64,000 nucleotides of DNA from Daejeonella sp. JGW-45 (GCF_029360805.1 NZ_JARKNC010000003.1:369787-433786), one strand, 5' to 3'. Counted from the first letter of the stretch, positions 54,092 to 63,481 are shown. Numbers and translations: made by a program. Notes: generated by a model not told the origin, from the sequence alone.

Positions 54092-55441
54092 TTTATTCCT
54101 GTTCTCATAAACCTTCATGATCGCATTGATCACATCGTCCATATCCTCCTTGCTTCCGAGCAGGCAGGATGAGCCCGGCAATATGACCATCTCTTCATTA
54201 CAAACCAGGTCGCAGTTTGGACAAGCCATCTCATCACTGTATTGTTTAAGACGGGCTGCACCGTACATACTCTTATACTCTCTCAATCCTTTAATATGGT
54301 CTATCCAGGGTTCGATATGCAGGCCTCGGGCAATATAAGGGCTTAGACTCACACCCTCGGCTGCAACAGCTTTCAAAAACTTACTTCTCTCCACATTATT
54401 AAAATGTTCCTTATGGTAGCTCATCGCGAAGTGATAATAGCCGGCGCTTTCTGTTCCGGTGTATTGCTTCTGCGGAACCAGACCGGCAAAACCCTTAAGC
54501 TTTGAGATAAGGTAATTAGCGTTGTCATTACGTTTTTGGAAGCGGTCTTTAGCCGAACCGATCTGGCCCAGCAAAACGGCACCTTCAAATTCGTTCATCC
54601 TGTATTTCGGGCCAATGGTAACATTGCTGCCTTTGCGGTTTGTACCATGATTCTGAACAGTATAACATTCGTCCATCAATGCAGCATTATTACTTATTAT
54701 AGCTCCCCCCTCGCCGCAGGCGATCTGCTTACTCGCCTGGAAGCTAAAGCAGCCAATGTCTCCGATCGTTCCTAATTGCTTACCCTGGTACCGGCCAAAA
54801 TTAGCCTGACAGGCGTCTTCTATGACCTTTAGATTGTGCTTTTTTGCGATAGCCATAATTTTATCCATTTCACAGGGCATACCCATCATGTGCACCGGGA
54901 TGATCGCTTTCGTATTCTTATTTATCTTTTTTTCGATCAGCGCAGCATCGAGCTGGTAAGACGCACGGTCAAGGTCGACCAGGACAGGCAAAGCCCTGCT
55001 CGTAAGAACAGCAGAGACAGTTCCGAAATCTGTATAAGGCGAAGTAATAACTTCATCCCCGGGGCCGATGTCCATAGCTTCAACACAGGTAGCCAGAGCC
55101 TGGGTTCCTGAACCTGTGCCTATACAGAACTCTGTTCCCATGAGTTTAGCATATTCTTTCTCAAATGTGGCAACTGTACCTGTTGGAGATTGGATCCTGC
55201 TCCATATCCCACTCTTCGTAGTTTTGTTAACAGACTCCATCATTTTCTCGTCAGCAAGCACAGCCGGCCATTTAGGCCAGTCTTTAACACGCACCGGAGT
55301 GCCTCCCTGCAATGCCAGCTTTCCGGCGTTTTTAGCAGGTGGCTTAGCAAATGATGGGACAGAACCTGATAGAGCCGTTGCAACTGTTGTAGTTGTTACC
55401 GCTGCGATGAATTTTCTTCTTGTCAGATCGTTAAATTTCAT
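54086..55441 (-). CDS. Tat-exported DegT/DnrJ/EryC1/StrS family aminotransferase-like protein
   Basis: The 451-residue protein starts MKFNDLTRRKFIAAVTTTT, a twin-arginine leader with a signal region ending near SFAK. The fold-type I domain has the PLP Lys K238 in FSFQASKQIACGEGGAI and the cofactor-contact segment VIEDACQANFGRYQGKQLGT. DegT enzymes transaminate keto-sugars in the cytoplasm; an exported member must take its PLP before translocation and find an amino donor in the periplasm. It is followed, after 155 bp and in the same direction upstream, by the MFS-ceramidase-Gfo cluster, so a role in sugar or amino-sugar processing is inferred. Confidence 0.88.
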   Translation of the reverse strand: MKFNDLTRRKFIAAVTTTTVATALSGSVPSFAKPPAKNAGKLALQGGTPVRVKDWPKWPAVLADEKMMESVNKTTKSGIWSRIQSPTGTVATFEKEYAKLMGTEFCIGTGSGTQALATCVEAMDIGPGDEVITSPYTDFGTVSAVLTSRALPVLVDLDRASYQLDAALIEKKINKNTKAIIPVHMMGMPCEMDKIMAIAKKHNLKVIEDACQANFGRYQGKQLGTIGDIGCFSFQASKQIACGEGGAIISNNAALMDECYTVQNHGTNRKGSNVTIGPKYRMNEFEGAVLLGQIGSAKDRFQKRNDNANYLISKLKGFAGLVPQKQYTGTESAGYYHFAMSYHKEHFNNVERSKFLKAVAAEGVSLSPYIARGLHIEPWIDHIKGLREYKSMYGAARLKQYSDEMACPNCDLVCNEEMVILPGSSCLLGSKEDMDDVINAIMKVYENRNKL

Positions 55442-55596
55442 AGTGCATTTGGTTGAGCTTTTGCAAGCTGGTTATTGAAAATATTTTATTAGTGTTAAGG
55501 CTTTCACGTGTACGTTACCGAACAAGATACAAGTTAAGAAATTTACCTGACATAAATAATCCTGTGTCTTAATAATGGATATTTTAGTTCCCGCAC

Positions 55597-56808
55597 TTAT
55601 AGGCCGGAATTTCTGGTCTTACTCTCCTTTTCTTTAAAGAGCAAACTGAATATGATGATCACCGCCACGGCGATACCTGCCGGATACATCCATATCGTTT
55701 GCCAGTCGTATTTCATCACGCCGTTAATATTGGAGCCGTATTGCTCGGTAAGATAACCCGAGGCAAAAGACCCTATCAGCATACCGACTCCATAAGTAGC
55801 CAGGGTTATGAGCCCCTGGGCGGCACTCCTTACTTTTGCATCAGCTTTTTTGTCGATATAGATCTGACCGGTGACGAAGAAAAAGTCATAGCATATCCCG
55901 TGCAATACTATTCCGCCATACAGCATCCAGACACCGGGACCAGCATCACCGAATGCGAAGAATAAATATCTTGCGACCCATGCTGCCATCCCAATTAAAA
56001 GAACCTTCTTTACACCGAGGCGTACATACAGCAAGGGCAGTACCAGCATAAACACCACTTCCGAAACCTGCCCTAAGGTCATCTTGCCCGCTGCATTCTC
56101 AAGCCCGATATCGTTAAGAAAGGGATTGGTAAATCCGTAATAAAATGCCAGCGGTATACATATCAGTATGGACGTAATGAAGAAAACGTTGAACGACTGG
56201 TTCTTAAAAAGGACAAGCGCATCCAGTCCCAGTATTCCTGCGATACTGGCCTTTTCATTTTTAGCAGGTGTATCCGGAAGGAAAAAACTGAATATCCCCA
56301 GCAGCAATGAGCAGGCAGCGGCAATGCGAAAGGTAAGTACGGAGCTTTCCAGATCCAGGTAACTGATCATAATTCCTGCAACGATCCATCCCACGGTACC
56401 GAACACCCGGACTGCCGGAAATTCCTTACCAGCATCCTTCATTTGCGAAAACGATATGGAATTGGAAAGTGAAATTGTAGGCATGTACAGCAGGGTATAG
56501 ACCAGGATCAACCACCAGAAAGAAGTAAAATCACTAACTGTACTCACGTAATACAAGGTCAGTGCACCAAGCAGATGCAGAACGCCCAAAACCTTCTGAG
56601 CCGAAAAAAACCTGTCGGCTATCAGCCCCACAATGAAAGGCGAAATAATGGCAGCTATGGAAAGGTTGGCATAGCTGGAGCCTATCTGTATAGCGTCGGC
56701 TTTTAACGCTGTAAAGAGATACGTCCCCATGGTAACATACCATGCTCCCCAGATAAAATACTGAAAGAACATTAGGCCTGAAAGGCGGGATCTGACGGAG
56801 ATATCCAT
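55597..56808 (-). CDS. MFS transporter of the nucleoside/sugar symporter (NupG-like) type
   Basis: The 403-residue protein has 12 predicted helices and begins SGLMFFQYFIWGAWYVTMG, a segment typical of the nucleoside:H+ symporter (NupG/XapB) family. Other family-like segments are SFSQMKDAGKEFPAVRVFGT and a C-terminal YDWQTIWMYPAG. It starts 6 bp after the stop of a ceramidase-fold gene, so it is cotranscribed with two such hydrolases. It probably imports a product released by them, a nucleoside, sugar or small polar compound. Confidence 0.87.
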   Translation of the reverse strand: MDISVRSRLSGLMFFQYFIWGAWYVTMGTYLFTALKADAIQIGSSYANLSIAAIISPFIVGLIADRFFSAQKVLGVLHLLGALTLYYVSTVSDFTSFWWLILVYTLLYMPTISLSNSISFSQMKDAGKEFPAVRVFGTVGWIVAGIMISYLDLESSVLTFRIAAACSLLLGIFSFFLPDTPAKNEKASIAGILGLDALVLFKNQSFNVFFITSILICIPLAFYYGFTNPFLNDIGLENAAGKMTLGQVSEVVFMLVLPLLYVRLGVKKVLLIGMAAWVARYLFFAFGDAGPGVWMLYGGIVLHGICYDFFFVTGQIYIDKKADAKVRSAAQGLITLATYGVGMLIGSFASGYLTEQYGSNINGVMKYDWQTIWMYPAGIAVAVIIIFSLLFKEKESKTRNSGL

Positions 56809-56814
56809 TTAGAA

Positions 56815-58263
56815 TTATTTCTTAACTGCTTTGAATTTTGAAGGTACTAAATCATGTACTGCTTTAATAATCCTTTCTTCCACGCCGGGCGCGAAAGGTG
56901 AAGGCTTATGGTAATAATACATTGAGCTTACCGCTTCATAACCATAGCGTGGTTCCCTTAAAGCCCTTTCAGAAGCAATGTAACAGGGAACATCATTAGA
57001 ATAGCCGTTTACCCATAGGCGATTTTTATCAAACTCCCGTTTGATACGCAGGGAATAATCAGATACAACTTCCCCGGCTAAAAACACCATAGCCAGGTCA
57101 TCACCAAAAGTCCATACCTGTACGGGGTAGCTCAGGCTGGTGGGAATGATCCTGCCCCTGGAGATCTCATTCAGTGCCAGACGATAATAATACCCTTTGA
57201 CCGTTTTATCGCTCGTTTGGGCAACCATTTCCCTGACATCAGGCACATGGGCATAAGGCAGTTCGATAACACTGGTACGGCCAACCGGCACATCACCTAT
57301 AGGCTTAAATTCAGTCCCCATTAACCGTTTAACCTCATCAGCAATTAGCTTCCCATAATGATTGCTTCGTTCCAGTTGAGGTACAGATTCCAGGCCGCGA
57401 AGAGATGGATTCGCATCCGCACCGCATCCAACGGCATGTAGTGCCAGGACGCCGGGATGATTGGCTTCGATCTGGCGCTGTGCTTCGCCCACCCAATCTC
57501 CATGATACTTATTATTTGAGCCATCCACGGACACTGCATGGCAGGAGTAGTTCAGGAATAAAGCTTTTACTTTGCCGTCGCGGTCGGTAACCCTGAGGAG
57601 GGGCAGCGAATGGTCGACAGGGCCGTCAGACAGCCTGCGATTAGCCGCGAAATCAACCTTACCCTGTGTCCAGGACACAAAGGACGGCTGACGTGCCTTA
57701 AGCGCTTCAAGGGCAACCTGTTCCAGCTTATCGGTCAGCTGGGCAACGTACAATGAGATCCGGTTCATTTGCTCGATAGAAATAAGCGAATCACTGAAAG
57801 CCGTAGCGCTCCGGTATTGCAGGATATTCAACAGATCGCCCAGCTCGGGCCCGGAATGAGTGTGCGAAGCACTGATTGCCAGCCGGGCCGGATCAAGGCC
57901 GGCCTTTAACTTAAGGCGGCTTGCCACCTCTTTGGTAACATTCCACGGAATACCGATCAGGTCTACGGTAATAACAACCGACGGTCCCTGCTTATCATTT
58001 CCGAAAGCGAGTGCCTTGGCATTGAGCTGCATAAGAGTACCCTCTGCTGCATTTTTACTCCTTACCGCAAAACCCGCAAGCCTAACCGGCCATTCGGGAG
58101 TGATATTGATCGAAGAAACACCGGCGTCCATCAGATCCTTTTTTGAACGCCGGCTCTGGGCGCTGGCCATATCCGTCATGAAAAAAACAAGCAGGAAAAC
58201 AGACAGCATACGCCCTAAAGCGGCAATACTATGCTTCTCTCCCATTTTAAGAACATTCCTCAT
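56815..58263 (-). CDS. Neutral-ceramidase-fold secreted protein 1
   Basis: The 482-residue protein has a signal peptide (the start may be the ATG at codon 1, 7 or 19; cleavage follows MASAQ). The N-terminal domain of neutral/alkaline ceramidases (PF04734) is clear: GVSSINITPEWPVRLAGFAV, VVITVDLIGIPWNVT and the metal-binding SASHTHSGPELG. The GDxSPN nucleophile motif of true ceramidases is replaced by GCGADANPS, so ceramide hydrolysis is doubtful. It is translationally close to its paralogue (7 bp) and to the MFS gene (6 bp). Substrate unknown. Confidence 0.88.
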   Translation of the reverse strand: MRNVLKMGEKHSIAALGRMLSVFLLVFFMTDMASAQSRRSKKDLMDAGVSSINITPEWPVRLAGFAVRSKNAAEGTLMQLNAKALAFGNDKQGPSVVITVDLIGIPWNVTKEVASRLKLKAGLDPARLAISASHTHSGPELGDLLNILQYRSATAFSDSLISIEQMNRISLYVAQLTDKLEQVALEALKARQPSFVSWTQGKVDFAANRRLSDGPVDHSLPLLRVTDRDGKVKALFLNYSCHAVSVDGSNNKYHGDWVGEAQRQIEANHPGVLALHAVGCGADANPSLRGLESVPQLERSNHYGKLIADEVKRLMGTEFKPIGDVPVGRTSVIELPYAHVPDVREMVAQTSDKTVKGYYYRLALNEISRGRIIPTSLSYPVQVWTFGDDLAMVFLAGEVVSDYSLRIKREFDKNRLWVNGYSNDVPCYIASERALREPRYGYEAVSSMYYYHKPSPFAPGVEERIIKAVHDLVPSKFKAVKK

Positions 58264-58270
58264 AATTACT

Positions 58271-59650
58271 TTATTTCTTCAAGAGCTTGTTAATAGCATT
58301 CATTAAGGTGGCTTCTGCTTCTGCAGTTACGGCTGAAGCCTGGCCGGTTTCATACCCTCCTTCGTCATACGCTTTGGCGGTACCGATATATCCGACACCG
58401 TAGTCGCCATACCCGGCTACCGCGACAAAAAGATCAGGTCTGGCAGCCTTGGCAGCAAGCTGGTATTCAACGAATGGCTCGCCGGGCAGATGAACGATCC
58501 TGGCCTTACCTAAAGCCAGGCTTGATATGTCGATTTTCTTTCCCGCCTGCAGGCGGCGCAGCCATACAAGCTTGGAAATATTGTTAGCTATAAACACGGA
58601 GGTTTGCGTTTTCAGAGCTGCCTCCAGGTTATCAATGCCGGCTGCAGGGGCCAGGGCAACAGGCTCCACATTCCAGCTTACGGCACTGCTGGCAATAGGC
58701 TCGCGCGTTGTTGTTTCCCATGCACGCTTCATCCCATCAGCAAGCCTTTGGGCTAAGATCAGCCTGTTCTCCTTCGAACCGTCATTATATTTCCCCGCCG
58801 TAATGTTACCGCCGGCGCCGTTAAAATGTATGTGAAGAGCATCCGGAACGGCTAGCTGACGCATAAAACGGGCTATACCCGGAAAGTCCGGATTGGCGAT
58901 CCCTGTCCGGTAATAGCTCTGCGGATGCGATGCATAATAGCTCAAGACAGCCAGGGGTTTATCGTTGTTCCAGAAACTGATCAGGGATACCATGGGATCG
59001 ATCAGTCCTTCCGGTTCCGCCCGGAGCAGAGAATCCTTTGTTGCCGATGTCCGTGAGGCTCTGACCTTGCCATCAGGCCCGATGATCCGCCGGTTCGACG
59101 ACACCATAGAAACCTTTGCCTGCCCGGTACCTATATGAGTTAAGGGAACCGCGGATATGATGGATTTCTGGATGGCTTCGTCTAATCTCCTTATAAGATC
59201 ACGGGTATAAACACCTTCAAAAGCTCCCGGCTTCACTCCTGCCGAGCGCATAAGCTGCTCGGCGCCGAGATCTGAAGCAGGCGCATCATGCTGATGAATC
59301 GCATGGACAACCACCCTGGAGGGGATGGTGCCTGCCGCCGCGGCCATTACACGTTTAAATTCATCCTGGCTGTCGTTCGAAATTCCAATCCAGTCAACCG
59401 AACACATGACGATCGGCTGCCCGGCGCCGGATAAGATGATACCCTTTGCCCTCAGACCCAGATCCCAGTTATTGATCATTGGGTCATAGGTCAGCTGACT
59501 CCCTATCGGTGGAGTAGCATCAATATCAAAAGTTGATAATTTGAGACTTTGCTGCGGGGCTTGTGCCCCGGCGGTAGCTGACCAAAGAACAAAGAATAAG
59601 GCGGCCAGCCTTAATTTAATTTTCAGACAAAATATACCCGGGAGGTTCAT
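58271..59650 (-). CDS. Neutral-ceramidase-fold secreted protein 2
   Basis: The 459-residue protein has a signal peptide ending near TAGAQ and the same PF04734 fold: STFDIDATPPIGSQLTY, VMCSVDWIGISNDSQ and HAIHQHDAPASDLG, where the second His is spaced differently from the SHTHSG of its neighbour. The nucleophile region reads FNGAGGNITAGKYND, again lacking GDxSPN Ser. Two diverged copies side by side with an importer suggest related but distinct substrates. It is the promoter-proximal gene of this operon, 87 bp after the oxidoreductase gene. Confidence 0.85.
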   Translation of the reverse strand: MNLPGIFCLKIKLRLAALFFVLWSATAGAQAPQQSLKLSTFDIDATPPIGSQLTYDPMINNWDLGLRAKGIILSGAGQPIVMCSVDWIGISNDSQDEFKRVMAAAAGTIPSRVVVHAIHQHDAPASDLGAEQLMRSAGVKPGAFEGVYTRDLIRRLDEAIQKSIISAVPLTHIGTGQAKVSMVSSNRRIIGPDGKVRASRTSATKDSLLRAEPEGLIDPMVSLISFWNNDKPLAVLSYYASHPQSYYRTGIANPDFPGIARFMRQLAVPDALHIHFNGAGGNITAGKYNDGSKENRLILAQRLADGMKRAWETTTREPIASSAVSWNVEPVALAPAAGIDNLEAALKTQTSVFIANNISKLVWLRRLQAGKKIDISSLALGKARIVHLPGEPFVEYQLAAKAARPDLFVAVAGYGDYGVGYIGTAKAYDEGGYETGQASAVTAEAEATLMNAINKLLKK

Positions 59651-59737
59651 AGGATCTTATAAGGGTTTTCCGGAAAATATGATTTACCAATTGCTACAGC
59701 TACCCTATTGTGTAGCTGCAGCGACTGAGGAAGGAAT

Positions 59738-60766
59738 TTATTTTTTAGCCCGCTTGAACATAGATTCCAGGGTTACAGGCGCCCCATTCTTTTTCTTGCT
59801 CTCAAGTGCAGCTTCCATGAATGCACATATTTCCAGGGTTTCCTGTGAACTTACAGGAGGAATGCCTGTTTCGAAAAACTCGATTATCTGTACCAGCAAT
59901 GGATCGTACCCTCCAAAATTGCCTATTTCAGAAACGCCCTTCTCACCGAAGACCGTGCCGCCATACTTCTGGCTTCCCTCGTGGATACCACGAAACGTAC
60001 CCATCCTGCCTTCATCCCATGTTCCGACCACGATGTCCGTATTCGGAGAAGGAACCTGCACCACAGACTTACAGCCAGTTCCCATCACAGTAAATAAGGT
60101 TTCTACGCCGTGGATACCATACCAGAACAGCTCCGGGTGGGTTTCTTCATATTTGGAAGGGCTGAATGCATCGGCTCCCAGTACTTTCCCTACTTTGCCC
60201 TTTGCAATCTCCTGCGCGCCGGTTGAAAACCGTAAAGATGAGGACGAGAAAACAGGCACCTTATATTTTGCAGAAGCTTCGAAAATAGCAATTGCATCAG
60301 CCAGGGATGCAGCTACAGGTTTATCAATAAAAACCCGTTTACCTCCTTTAAAAACCTCCAAGGCTTGCTCCAGGTGCAGCCTGCCATCGTTGGTTTCCAA
60401 AAGAACGACATCCACTTTATTCAGCAGCTCCTTAATAGAACCCACTATCTCAACACCCATTTTTTTGACATCCTCGGTAATCTGAGGAATCCGCTCGGCG
60501 CTGCTTTTGATGTCGCGGCTGCCATGCGGATATGCTGCCACTACAGTATAGCCTTTATAAGTATTGGCCTCCTTGGGCGTATTGAGGCTCTTTGTAAAAG
60601 CCACACTATGAGAAGTGTCCAGTCCGATAATACCGACTCTCTTACCGGCAGGGTTTGATCCCATTGCCATAGCACCTAAAGGCATAATAGTTTCCGCCAG
60701 CCCTAAGCCAATACCTGCTATTGCAGCTGTCTTGATAAACCCGCGGCGATTGTAGTCTTGTTTCAT
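59738..60766 (-). CDS. Tat-exported Gfo/Idh/MocA family oxidoreductase
   Basis: The 342-residue protein begins with a twin-arginine leader (NRRGFIKTAAIAGIGLG). The Rossmann motif VGIIGLDTSHS follows at about 44-54, and the family's catalytic EKP-like segment reads RVFIDKPVAAS. Gfo/Idh/MocA enzymes oxidise or isomerise sugars and inositols with NAD(P); exported members such as glucose-fructose oxidoreductase carry tightly bound cofactor, in line with the Tat leader. It is the first gene of the run that continues with the ceramidase-fold and MFS genes. Confidence 0.88.
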   Translation of the reverse strand: MKQDYNRRGFIKTAAIAGIGLGLAETIMPLGAMAMGSNPAGKRVGIIGLDTSHSVAFTKSLNTPKEANTYKGYTVVAAYPHGSRDIKSSAERIPQITEDVKKMGVEIVGSIKELLNKVDVVLLETNDGRLHLEQALEVFKGGKRVFIDKPVAASLADAIAIFEASAKYKVPVFSSSSLRFSTGAQEIAKGKVGKVLGADAFSPSKYEETHPELFWYGIHGVETLFTVMGTGCKSVVQVPSPNTDIVVGTWDEGRMGTFRGIHEGSQKYGGTVFGEKGVSEIGNFGGYDPLLVQIIEFFETGIPPVSSQETLEICAFMEAALESKKKNGAPVTLESMFKRAKK

Positions 60767-60970
60767 ATATAATTACTAAAGATGATAAATACGTTTACGT
60801 ACCCGAATATAGTAATGATTTTAGCTAATGAAAGAGACTTATAAAATATTTTTATGCTGGTGCGGGCTTGCGGAGTGCTTCTTCGTGTAAAAGGAACTCC
60901 CGCTTGCTCGCTGCCGTGTATTCACATCGGGATGACAGCAATTTAGCGTTATCATTATTCATCGATGTTC

Positions 60971-61224
60971 AACCCCTCCAGGGTTGAGATAATCCGAATT
61001 AATAACCACAGGCTTCGCCTGTGGTTATTAATTCAAGCCCTTCAGGCTTGATACATCAAGTCTTATATCATTCGATAATTAAGCCCGCAGTATCTGAGAT
61101 ATAATTTACAACAGCGTAAAATATGATAACATAACCATAGACGAAATCCGTGGACAAGCAGCTATAGACGCTATGTCAAGCCTGAAGGGCTTGAATAACC
61201 ATAACCATGGATAAAATCCGTGGA
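60971..61224. repeat. Cluster of REP-like palindromes
   Basis: The 476-bp spacer 60767-61242 contains several palindromes. Unit 1 is CAACCCCTCCAGGGTTG (60971-60987). Unit 2 is an 18-bp perfect stem (60997-61014 and 61018-61035) with a TTC loop. Unit 3 is TCAAGCCCTTCAGGCTTGA (61034-61052), and unit 4 is its exact reverse complement (61176-61194). An imperfect 24-bp direct repeat (61131-61154 and 61201-61224, 21/24 matches) flanks unit 4. The layout resembles REP/BIME elements mobilised by RAYT transposases; no transposase is in the window. No gene lies in this spacer. Confidence 0.85.
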
Positions 61225-61242
61225 TCAACCTGCAAACAAACA

Positions 61243-62304
61243 TCAATTACGATAAAAATCGGCGTTCTCTTTAGTAAGTATATCTATCGGCATAAAATAT
61301 ATCTTCTCAACCGGCGTACCGAAGGCTAAATGCTGGTAGAGTGACATCACACCACGGTAGGCCTGTTGCTTCGGTTTCTGGCAGATCAGGAAATCGATCA
61401 CTCCTCTTTTCAGGTAGTCTACATTCTCTGCGAGAAAATCGTAACCAATCAAAATAACATCTTTTTTAGACTTCTCCACAAAGTGGGCTACTTTGAAGAC
61501 CCTGGAATTGGTCACGAAAACCACTTGAATATCGGTTGAATCCTCGAATGCTTTGGAGATGCTCTTTTCGATGGATTTATCTGCTACATCTTTAATATCC
61601 AGCTTTATTATATTTCCTTTGAGGTTATGGTCCTTAAAATAAGCCCTTAAGCCTTCTTCCTTTTTCAACAAGTGGTGCTGGTTGTCGATCTCTTTGGAGA
61701 TATTCACAACCAAAACTTTGTCATTGTTCCTGGTAAGGTAGCTGATCAGGTGCCCGCCCATATAACCGCTGTGATATAAGTTGGGGCCTATATAACTTAA
61801 GCTGCTTTTATTGGGAAGGTCGGAGTCAATGAGAACGTAGGGGATGCCCAGTTCCTGGCATTTATCTGTGAAGGTGACCGATTCTTCGATAAAGGAAGGG
61901 CCAAAAAGTACCCCATCGGGAATGCTGTCAAGGATGACCTTCGTTTGCTTCACAAAAGACTCTATTGAATTTTGATCATAGAAATATTTATCCAGAACGA
62001 TACCGAACTGCTCGATTTCAGCGCCTGCCTGCTCAATGCCCTTTAGCGGGGCATCCCAAAAACTGGTTTCCTTCGAACTCTCGGGGATCAGTGTGGCCAG
62101 GTGGAGCACCTTGCGTGATGCCAATCGCTGGGCAAGCAGGTTGGGCTTGTAATTCAGTTCTTCTATCAGCTTATTGATCTTTTCCTTGGTCTCTGCAGAA
62201 ACGCCCTTTCTATTGTGTATAACGCGGTCGACAGTGGCAATAGATACATTGGCTCTCCGTGCAATTTCCTTTACTCCTGTAAGCTCAGTAGCTCTTTTTT
62301 TCAT
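61243..62304 (-). CDS. LacI family transcriptional regulator
   Basis: The 353-residue protein has the LacI helix-turn-helix at residues 9-32 (VKEIARRANVSIATVDRVIH), the hinge region near NYKPNLLAQRLAS, and a periplasmic-binding-protein-like effector domain (about 65-350) of the type-1 fold. It is transcribed toward the Gfo/ceramidase/MFS cluster, separated by a palindrome-rich spacer, and is the best candidate to control that cluster in response to a sugar or related ligand. The operator could not be located by eye. Confidence 0.92.
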   Translation of the reverse strand: MKKRATELTGVKEIARRANVSIATVDRVIHNRKGVSAETKEKINKLIEELNYKPNLLAQRLASRKVLHLATLIPESSKETSFWDAPLKGIEQAGAEIEQFGIVLDKYFYDQNSIESFVKQTKVILDSIPDGVLFGPSFIEESVTFTDKCQELGIPYVLIDSDLPNKSSLSYIGPNLYHSGYMGGHLISYLTRNNDKVLVVNISKEIDNQHHLLKKEEGLRAYFKDHNLKGNIIKLDIKDVADKSIEKSISKAFEDSTDIQVVFVTNSRVFKVAHFVEKSKKDVILIGYDFLAENVDYLKRGVIDFLICQKPKQQAYRGVMSLYQHLAFGTPVEKIYFMPIDILTKENADFYRN

Positions 62305-62694
62305 TTATATGCTAAATTATTACCGCCATCATGATCTAAGCTAAATCCTTGATTAAAAGGATTACACGCCAGAAGGAACAGCTATTCAATACTTATTCCA
62401 ATATGCACAATAATAGTTTATATCTGCCGATTTTCATAATAGTTAAGAAAAATCGCAAACCGTGGAAATTCCGGCGCGAATTTGAGGTTACTACATGCGG
62501 CTGCCCAAGTTATTTTCGATTATTGATTAAACGGTTTGTACGTCGGACTTTACTCGGATACTAGTCGGATTTTGGTCGGACTTATGACAATTGCAGACGA
62601 CTGAAATATGAATTATAATCAAACAGCAAATGAAAAACAACCCGTGTAATTAATAATTATTAGTTATATTCATATAAATCATTCACAGGTAGTT
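62305..62694. other. Intergenic region between the LacI-type gene and the DUF6266 gene
   Basis: This 390-bp region must carry the promoter of the LacI-type gene. A short open frame at 62349-62564 shows no recognisable protein features and is probably not coding. The only notable structure is the 11-bp phased repeat listed separately. Confidence 0.6.
62542..62585. repeat. Four tandem 11-bp TCGGA-led repeats
   Basis: TCGGACTTTAC, TCGGATACTAG, TCGGATTTTGG and TCGGACTTATG follow each other without gap. The invariant TCGGA recurs every 11 bp, about one helical turn, so a protein could bind repeatedly on one DNA face. It lies 110 bp upstream of the DUF6266 gene. Confidence 0.8.
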
Positions 62695-63344
62695 ATGGCA
62701 ATATTATCAGGAGGCCCGAACAGCGGGTTCAGCGGAAAGGCCGGCAGTGTGGTTGGGTATTACAGGCTTGGCAAATGGATAATCAGGGGACTTCCAAGAG
62801 AAATAAGAAAGGATCAGCCAAACAGAATGTGCGGCGTAGCAGATTTACGCAGATACAGCGCTTTCTGAAACCCATTATTCCTTTTATCAGGGTTGGCTTT
62901 AATCTCGAAGCGCGAAAGAACGGTAATACCGCACACAATTCAGCTACGTCGTGGAACCTGCTCCATGCGTTTGATGAGAACGGGGAATTTGATTATTCTA
63001 AAGCGAGGGTAACCATGGGTTCTTTGGAAGGCGCACCGGACGCTGCGGTAAGTATCGGAGAGGACCGCGAGATCGTCTTCACCTGGCAGGATGATTCCCT
63101 GAGCAGGCCGTCGAGTACAACCGGAGCCCATCCGACCGACCAGGTGATGTTACTGGCCTACCCGGCCGGGGCACGATTTTCCGTTGAGATGCTAAGTGGC
63201 GCACGAAGATCGGCGGGCCGGGAAATCCTGAAAATAGCACGTCAGATCCCTCGTAAAAAAAAGTGGCATATCTGGATAGCTTTTATCTCCGACAACCGGG
63301 AGCATGTCTCCAACAGTGAGTATCTGGGAGTTGTAGAAATGTAA
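62695..63344 (+). pseudogene. DUF6266 family gene with a frameshift near 62808
   Basis: The ATG at 62695 encodes MAILSGGPNSGFSGKAG and then VVGYYRLGKWIIRGLP, the N-terminus of a Sphingobacteriaceae DUF6266 protein. After LPREIRK the family continues in another frame with KGSAKQNVRRSRF, RFLKPIIPFIRVGFN, LLHAFDENGEFDYSK and MLSGARRSAG, ending at 63344. One added A in the AAA run at 62808-62810 joins both parts into about 216 residues, the usual family length. In the original frame a stop appears soon after. It is either a genuine frameshift mutation or a homopolymer sequencing error. Function of the family is unknown. Confidence 0.85.
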
Positions 63345-63481
63345 TTTAAGTGTTAGGATCTGACTTAAGCAGGAGCTAAAAGCCAGCGTTAGCTGGCATC
63401 GATAATGCCCCCGCAAGAAATTTGAAAAATAATTAAGTTTTGCCTATTTTGTGTAGGTACCCGTATCAAAACCCCTGCTCA

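Noticed and set aside
60767..61242. CRISPR array in the palindrome-rich spacer
   Set aside because: The repeats are palindromes of different sequence with irregular spacing, there are no equal-length spacers and no cas genes.
62349..62564. 71-codon open frame upstream of the DUF6266 gene
   Set aside because: It has no signal peptide, no recognisable motif, and overlaps the phased TCGGA repeats; chance frame.
63382..63397. Hairpin GCCAGC/GCTGGC as a terminator of the DUF6266 gene
   Set aside because: The 6-bp stem has no T-run on either strand, so support is too weak to list as a terminator.
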